Shown piece by piece: positions 12,141-14,715 of a DNA stretch of 14,715 nucleotides. The notes below the pieces were generated by a model. The model saw only the letters and a program-made list of their open reading frames with translations. It searched no databases and was not told where the DNA came from. The stretch is from the NCBI GenBank assembly GCA_007131045.1, contig SLRI01000153.1:1-14715 (forward strand), read 5' to 3'. The translations under genes were made by a program, and so were the position numbers. How positions within the stretch are numbered: the first letter of the stretch is position 1; every line of letters begins with the position of its first letter. The stretch is from Rhodospirillales bacterium. Its GTDB lineage: Bacteria; Pseudomonadota; Alphaproteobacteria; Geminicoccales; Geminicoccaceae.

Positions 12141-13721
12141 ATGGAGCTCAGCGCCGGAATGGGGCGGGCCGAATTGTTGCGGGTCGCCGAGACCGTGGCC
12201 CAGGAGAAGGGTATCGATCCCGTGGAGGTGATCGAGGCCCTCGAGCAGGCCGTGCAGACCGCGGCCCGCAAGAAATACGGCCTCGAGCACGAGATCATCG
12301 CCGAAATCGACCGCAAGACCGGCGAGATCAAGCTCTTCCGCCAGCTCGAGGTGGCCGAGGAGGTCGAGGATTTCGCCAAGCAGATCAGCCTGGATGCGGC
12401 CCGCGACCGCAACCCGGCAGCGCAGGAAGGCGACCTCATCCTCGACCCGCTGCCGCCGATCGACCTCGGCCGGATCGCCGCACAGAGTGCCAAGCAGGTG
12501 ATCGTCCAGAAGGTCCGCGATGCCGAGCGCGAGCGCCAGTACAACGAGTTCAAGGACCGGATCGGCGAGGTGGTGATCGGCGAGGTCAAGCGGACCGAGC
12601 ACGGCAACGTCCTGATCGAGCTCGGCCGGGCCGAGGCGATCGTCCGCCGCGACGACCTGATCCCGCGCGAGAGCTTCCGCAACAAGGACCGCATCCGGGC
12701 CTATCTCTACGACGTCCGGCACGAGACCCGAGGACCACAGATCTTCCTCTCGCGCACCCACCCGCAATTCATGGCCAAGCTGTTCGAGCAGGAAGTGCCG
12801 GAGATCTACGACGGCATCATCGAGATCAAGTCAGTGGCCCGCGACCCGGGCTCGAGGGCCAAGATCGCCGTCCTCTCCAAGGACAGCTCGATCGACCCGG
12901 TGGGCGCCTGCGTCGGCATGCGCGGCAGCCGTGTCCAGGCCGTGGTCCAGGAGCTCGCCGGCGAGAAGGTCGACATCATCCCCTGGTCGTCCGATCCCGC
13001 CACCTTCGTGGTCAACGCACTGGCACCGGCCGAGGTCTCCAAGGTCGTGCTCGACCCCGAAGGCCGGCGGATCGAGGTCATCGTGCCCGACCACATGCAG
13101 CACATCGCGATCGGCAGGCGCGGCCAGAACGTGCGCCTCGCAGCCCAGCTCACCGGCTGGGACATCGACATCATGTCCGAGGGCGAAGACAGCGAGCGCC
13201 GCAACCGCGAGTTCAGCGAGGCCACCGAGCTGTTCATCGACACCTTGAACGTCGAGGAGGTGATCGCGCAATTGCTGGCGACCGAAGGCTTCAGCACGGT
13301 CGAGGACGTGGCCTATAGCGAGGTCGACGAGCTGGCCGGCATCGAGGGCTTCGACGAGGAGATCGCCGAGGCCTTGAAGGAACGCGCCCAGGCCTATCTG
13401 GACGAGCAGGAACAGCTGCTGGCCGAGCAGGTCGAGACACTCGGCGTCGCCGAGGATCTGCGCGACTTCCCGCTCGCCGACCTCAAGACCAAGGTGGCGC
13501 TGGCCAAGCGGGGCGTGAAAACCCTCGAGGACTTCGCCGATCTGGCCGGCGACGAGCTGGTCGAGATGCTCGAGGGCGAGGTCGCGATGGACGAAGCCAC
13601 CGCCGGCGACCTCATCCTCCAGGCGCGCCTCGTGCTCGGCTGGATCGAGGCCGAGCCGGAAGGCGAGGAAGAGGCGGCGAGCGAGGACGCCAGCGAAGAA
13701 CGCCCGGAGACCATATCCTGA
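12141..13721 (+). CDS. nusA: NusA, transcription elongation and antitermination factor
   Basis: NusA binds RNA polymerase and controls pausing, termination and antitermination. The 526-aa product has the RNAP-binding N-terminal domain (about 1-125) and an S1 domain (about 140-192, IGEVVIGEVKRTEHGNVLIEL). Two KH domains follow, with KH1 loop VGMRGSR at 258-264 and KH2 loop IGRRGQN at 324-330, and then two C-terminal acidic helix-hairpin-helix repeats (about 368-420 and 434-505). The tail is Glu-rich. ATG 12141 has AAGGGAG at 12127-12133, 7 nt upstream, overlapping the rimP stop. The E. coli-like acidic repeats are present, unlike the shorter NusA of Gram-positives. The stop forms CTGA, which could be a coupled start for ylxR. 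Autoregulation through the leader at 11472-11498 is plausible. Confidence 0.97.
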   Translation: MELSAGMGRAELLRVAETVAQEKGIDPVEVIEALEQAVQTAARKKYGLEHEIIAEIDRKTGEIKLFRQLEVAEEVEDFAKQISLDAARDRNPAAQEGDLILDPLPPIDLGRIAAQSAKQVIVQKVRDAERERQYNEFKDRIGEVVIGEVKRTEHGNVLIELGRAEAIVRRDDLIPRESFRNKDRIRAYLYDVRHETRGPQIFLSRTHPQFMAKLFEQEVPEIYDGIIEIKSVARDPGSRAKIAVLSKDSSIDPVGACVGMRGSRVQAVVQELAGEKVDIIPWSSDPATFVVNALAPAEVSKVVLDPEGRRIEVIVPDHMQHIAIGRRGQNVRLAAQLTGWDIDIMSEGEDSERRNREFSEATELFIDTLNVEEVIAQLLATEGFSTVEDVAYSEVDELAGIEGFDEEIAEALKERAQAYLDEQEQLLAEQVETLGVAEDLRDFPLADLKTKVALAKRGVKTLEDFADLAGDELVEMLEGEVAMDEATAGDLILQARLVLGWIEAEPEGEEEAASEDASEERPETIS

Positions 13722-13728
13722 TCGCTTT

Positions 13729-13783
13729 TACCCTGACCGCCGCTACCCCGACCGCCCCTGCCCCGACCGCCGATACCCTGACC
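13729..13783. repeat. 15-nt imperfect tandem repeat between nusA and ylxR
   Basis: Units start at 13729, 13744, 13759 and 13774 (TACCCTGACCGCCGC, TACCCCGACCGCCCC, TGCCCCGACCGCCGA, then a partial TACCCTGACC). The period is a multiple of three. In the ylxR frame it is open and would read as a Thr/Ala/Pro-rich tail (LTAATPTAPAPTADTLT), so it may be coding if ylxR starts at CTG 13718, or an untranslated spacer if ylxR starts at ATG 13796. Confidence 0.75.
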
Positions 13784-13795
13784 AATGGCCCGGCC

Positions 13796-14467
13796 ATGCT
13801 ACCCGTGACCCGTGACCTCCCGCTGCAGGCCGACGACGAACCCGCGGCCGAGCCGGTCACCGGGCCGGCGCGGCGCGACCTGGCGAGCCGCGAGAGCGGC
13901 GACAGCCGGCACATGCTGCGCTTCGTGGTCGATCCCGAGCGGCGGCTGGTCCCCGACCTCGCGGGCCGACTGCCGGGGCGGGGCTTCTGGGTCAAGGCGG
14001 ATGCGGCAAGCGTCGCCCGGGCGGTGAAGAAGCGGGCGTTCGATCGCCAGGCGGGCGGCCCGGTCACGGTGCCGGCGGATCTTTCGGCACTGCTCGAGCG
14101 GCTCTTGGTTCAGCGCTGCCTCGATGCTATCGGGCTGGCCAGGCGGGCGGGTGAGCTGGTCAGCGGCTTCGATCAGGTCGCGGCGATGCTGGCCTCGGGT
14201 GCCGCGGGCGTGCTGCTCGAGGCCTCCGACGCTGCCCGGCACGGCCGGGAGAAGCTGCGGGCGAAGCAGGGCGAGCGACCGGTCGTGGCGCTCTTCACCC
14301 GCGAGGAATTGGGTCGGGCGATCGGCCGCGATGCGGTCGTGCATGCCTGGATCAAAAACGGTAGATTGGCCACGCGCCTGGTGGACGATGCGGTGAAGCT
14401 GAGCGGCTTCCGGCAGCCGTCGTCGAGCGACGGCAAGGGCAGCGTGGACGAGCAGCAAGGGACGTGA
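13796..14467 (+). CDS. ylxR: YlxR (DUF448) / L7Ae-like RNA-binding protein
   Basis: This is the small RNA-binding protein encoded between nusA and infB. From ATG 13796 it is 223 aa. The YlxR domain covers about 24-90, with HMLRFVVDPERRLVPDLAGRLPGRGFWVKAD and a basic AVKKRAFDR. A ribosomal L7Ae-like domain follows at about 99-205 (LLVQRCLDAIGLARRAGELVSGFDQV to VHAWIKNGRLATRL), a fusion common in alphaproteobacteria. The usual RRCIxxxE start of the YlxR fold reads RRDLASRESG, so its cysteine is Asp here. ATG 13796 lacks a ribosome site. CTG 13718, overlapping the nusA stop as CTGA with GGAGA 7 nt upstream, would add 26 residues across the tandem repeat; the choice is open. The stop overlaps a GTG in the infB frame. 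Confidence 0.9.
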   Translation: MLPVTRDLPLQADDEPAAEPVTGPARRDLASRESGDSRHMLRFVVDPERRLVPDLAGRLPGRGFWVKADAASVARAVKKRAFDRQAGGPVTVPADLSALLERLLVQRCLDAIGLARRAGELVSGFDQVAAMLASGAAGVLLEASDAARHGREKLRAKQGERPVVALFTREELGRAIGRDAVVHAWIKNGRLATRLVDDAVKLSGFRQPSSSDGKGSVDEQQGT

Positions 14468-14475
14468 CGAGCAAG

Positions 14476-14715
14476 ATGAGCGACGCCAAAGGGCAAGACA
14501 GAAACACGCGAATCGAGCTCGGCAAGGGCACGGCCGGTGGCCGCCTCGAGCTCAAGAAGGCCGGTGACCAGAGCACCGTGCGGCAGAGCTTCAGCCACGG
14601 CCGAAGCAAGGCCGTGGCGGTCGAGGTCAAGCGCCGGCGCGCGCCGACCGGACGGCCCGCCGCGAGCGGAGCGCCGACCGAGACGCAGCTGAAGGCACCG
14701 GCCCAGGCGGCGCCG
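14476..14715 (+). CDS. infB: InfB, translation initiation factor IF-2 (5' part only)
   Basis: Only the first 80 codons lie in the window and the frame is open to the right edge. IF-2 is the GTPase that places initiator tRNA on the ribosome. The visible part is the basic, low-complexity N-terminal region: MSDAKGQDRNTRIELGKGTAGG, then LELKKAGDQSTVRQSFSHGRSKAVAVEVKRRRAP. The RQSFSHGRSKAVxVEVKxxR block is the alphaproteobacterial IF-2 N-terminal motif. ATG 14476 matches the usual MSD start; AAGGGA at 14457-14462 is 13 nt upstream. GTG 14464 in the same frame overlaps the ylxR stop (GTGA) but is only one nucleotide from that ribosome site. The GTPase domain is outside the window. Confidence 0.92.
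   Translation, partial: MSDAKGQDRNTRIELGKGTAGGRLELKKAGDQSTVRQSFSHGRSKAVAVEVKRRRAPTGRPAASGAPTETQLKAPAQAAP

Overview
The window is a GC-rich stretch (roughly 70% G+C by eye) of chromosomal core genes from an alphaproteobacterium, most likely of the Rhodospirillales/Geminicoccales kind. This rests on the gene order, a MucR/Ros-type regulator, a two-domain NFU1-like NifU protein, a YlxR protein fused to an L7Ae-like domain, and protein motifs that look alphaproteobacterial. It is inference from recognised families; no database search was run.

Layout. 1-165: three 16-nt GC-rich tandem repeats and a nested inverted-repeat structure, then an unrecognised membrane-anchored or exported small protein (175-654). 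678-2512: a forward run of nifU-like (Fe-S carrier), tsaB (tRNA t6A synthesis) and rimI (N-acetyltransferase). 2502-2735: a TusA-like protein on the minus strand, convergent with rimI. 2736-2872: an AT-rich divergent promoter region. 2873-3304: mucR, followed by a strong UUCG hairpin and an intrinsic terminator. 3305-3702: 398 bases without a convincing gene, holding mucR's 3' end and the miaB leader. 3703-9366: miaB, phoH, ybeY, corC-type CBS protein and lnt, almost all with stop/start overlaps, so probably one operon. 9367-9516: leader with A-tracts and hairpins. 9517-11437: metK and trmB. 11438-11602: a leader with an intrinsic terminator or attenuator. 11603 to the end: rimP, nusA, ylxR-L7Ae and the 5' end of infB, the conserved transcription-translation operon.

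How the genes work together. Most serve RNA and translation. TsaB and MiaB modify position 37 of tRNAs, TrmB methylates G46 and MetK supplies the SAM used by MiaB and TrmB. The NifU-like protein can supply Fe-S clusters of the type MiaB needs. YbeY and PhoH act in rRNA processing and RNA metabolism, RimP matures the 30S subunit, NusA controls elongation and IF-2 starts translation. Lnt and the CBS protein belong to the envelope or ion side.

I see no CRISPR array, insertion sequence, prophage, tRNA, rRNA or anti-phage system, and no undescribed multi-gene system. The most unusual signal concerns start codons. phoH and trmB have no ATG, GTG or TTG in frame anywhere near the start of their conserved N-termini, and both have a CTG exactly where a start is expected. 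For phoH that CTG has a good Shine-Dalgarno sequence 7 nt upstream and overlaps the miaB stop as CTGA. ylxR offers a similar but optional CTGA. Other points worth a look are a perfect 12-bp hairpin in the first codons of trmB, a nine-codon ORF in the miaB leader ending in UCU UGC, and a YlxR protein without its usual cysteine.
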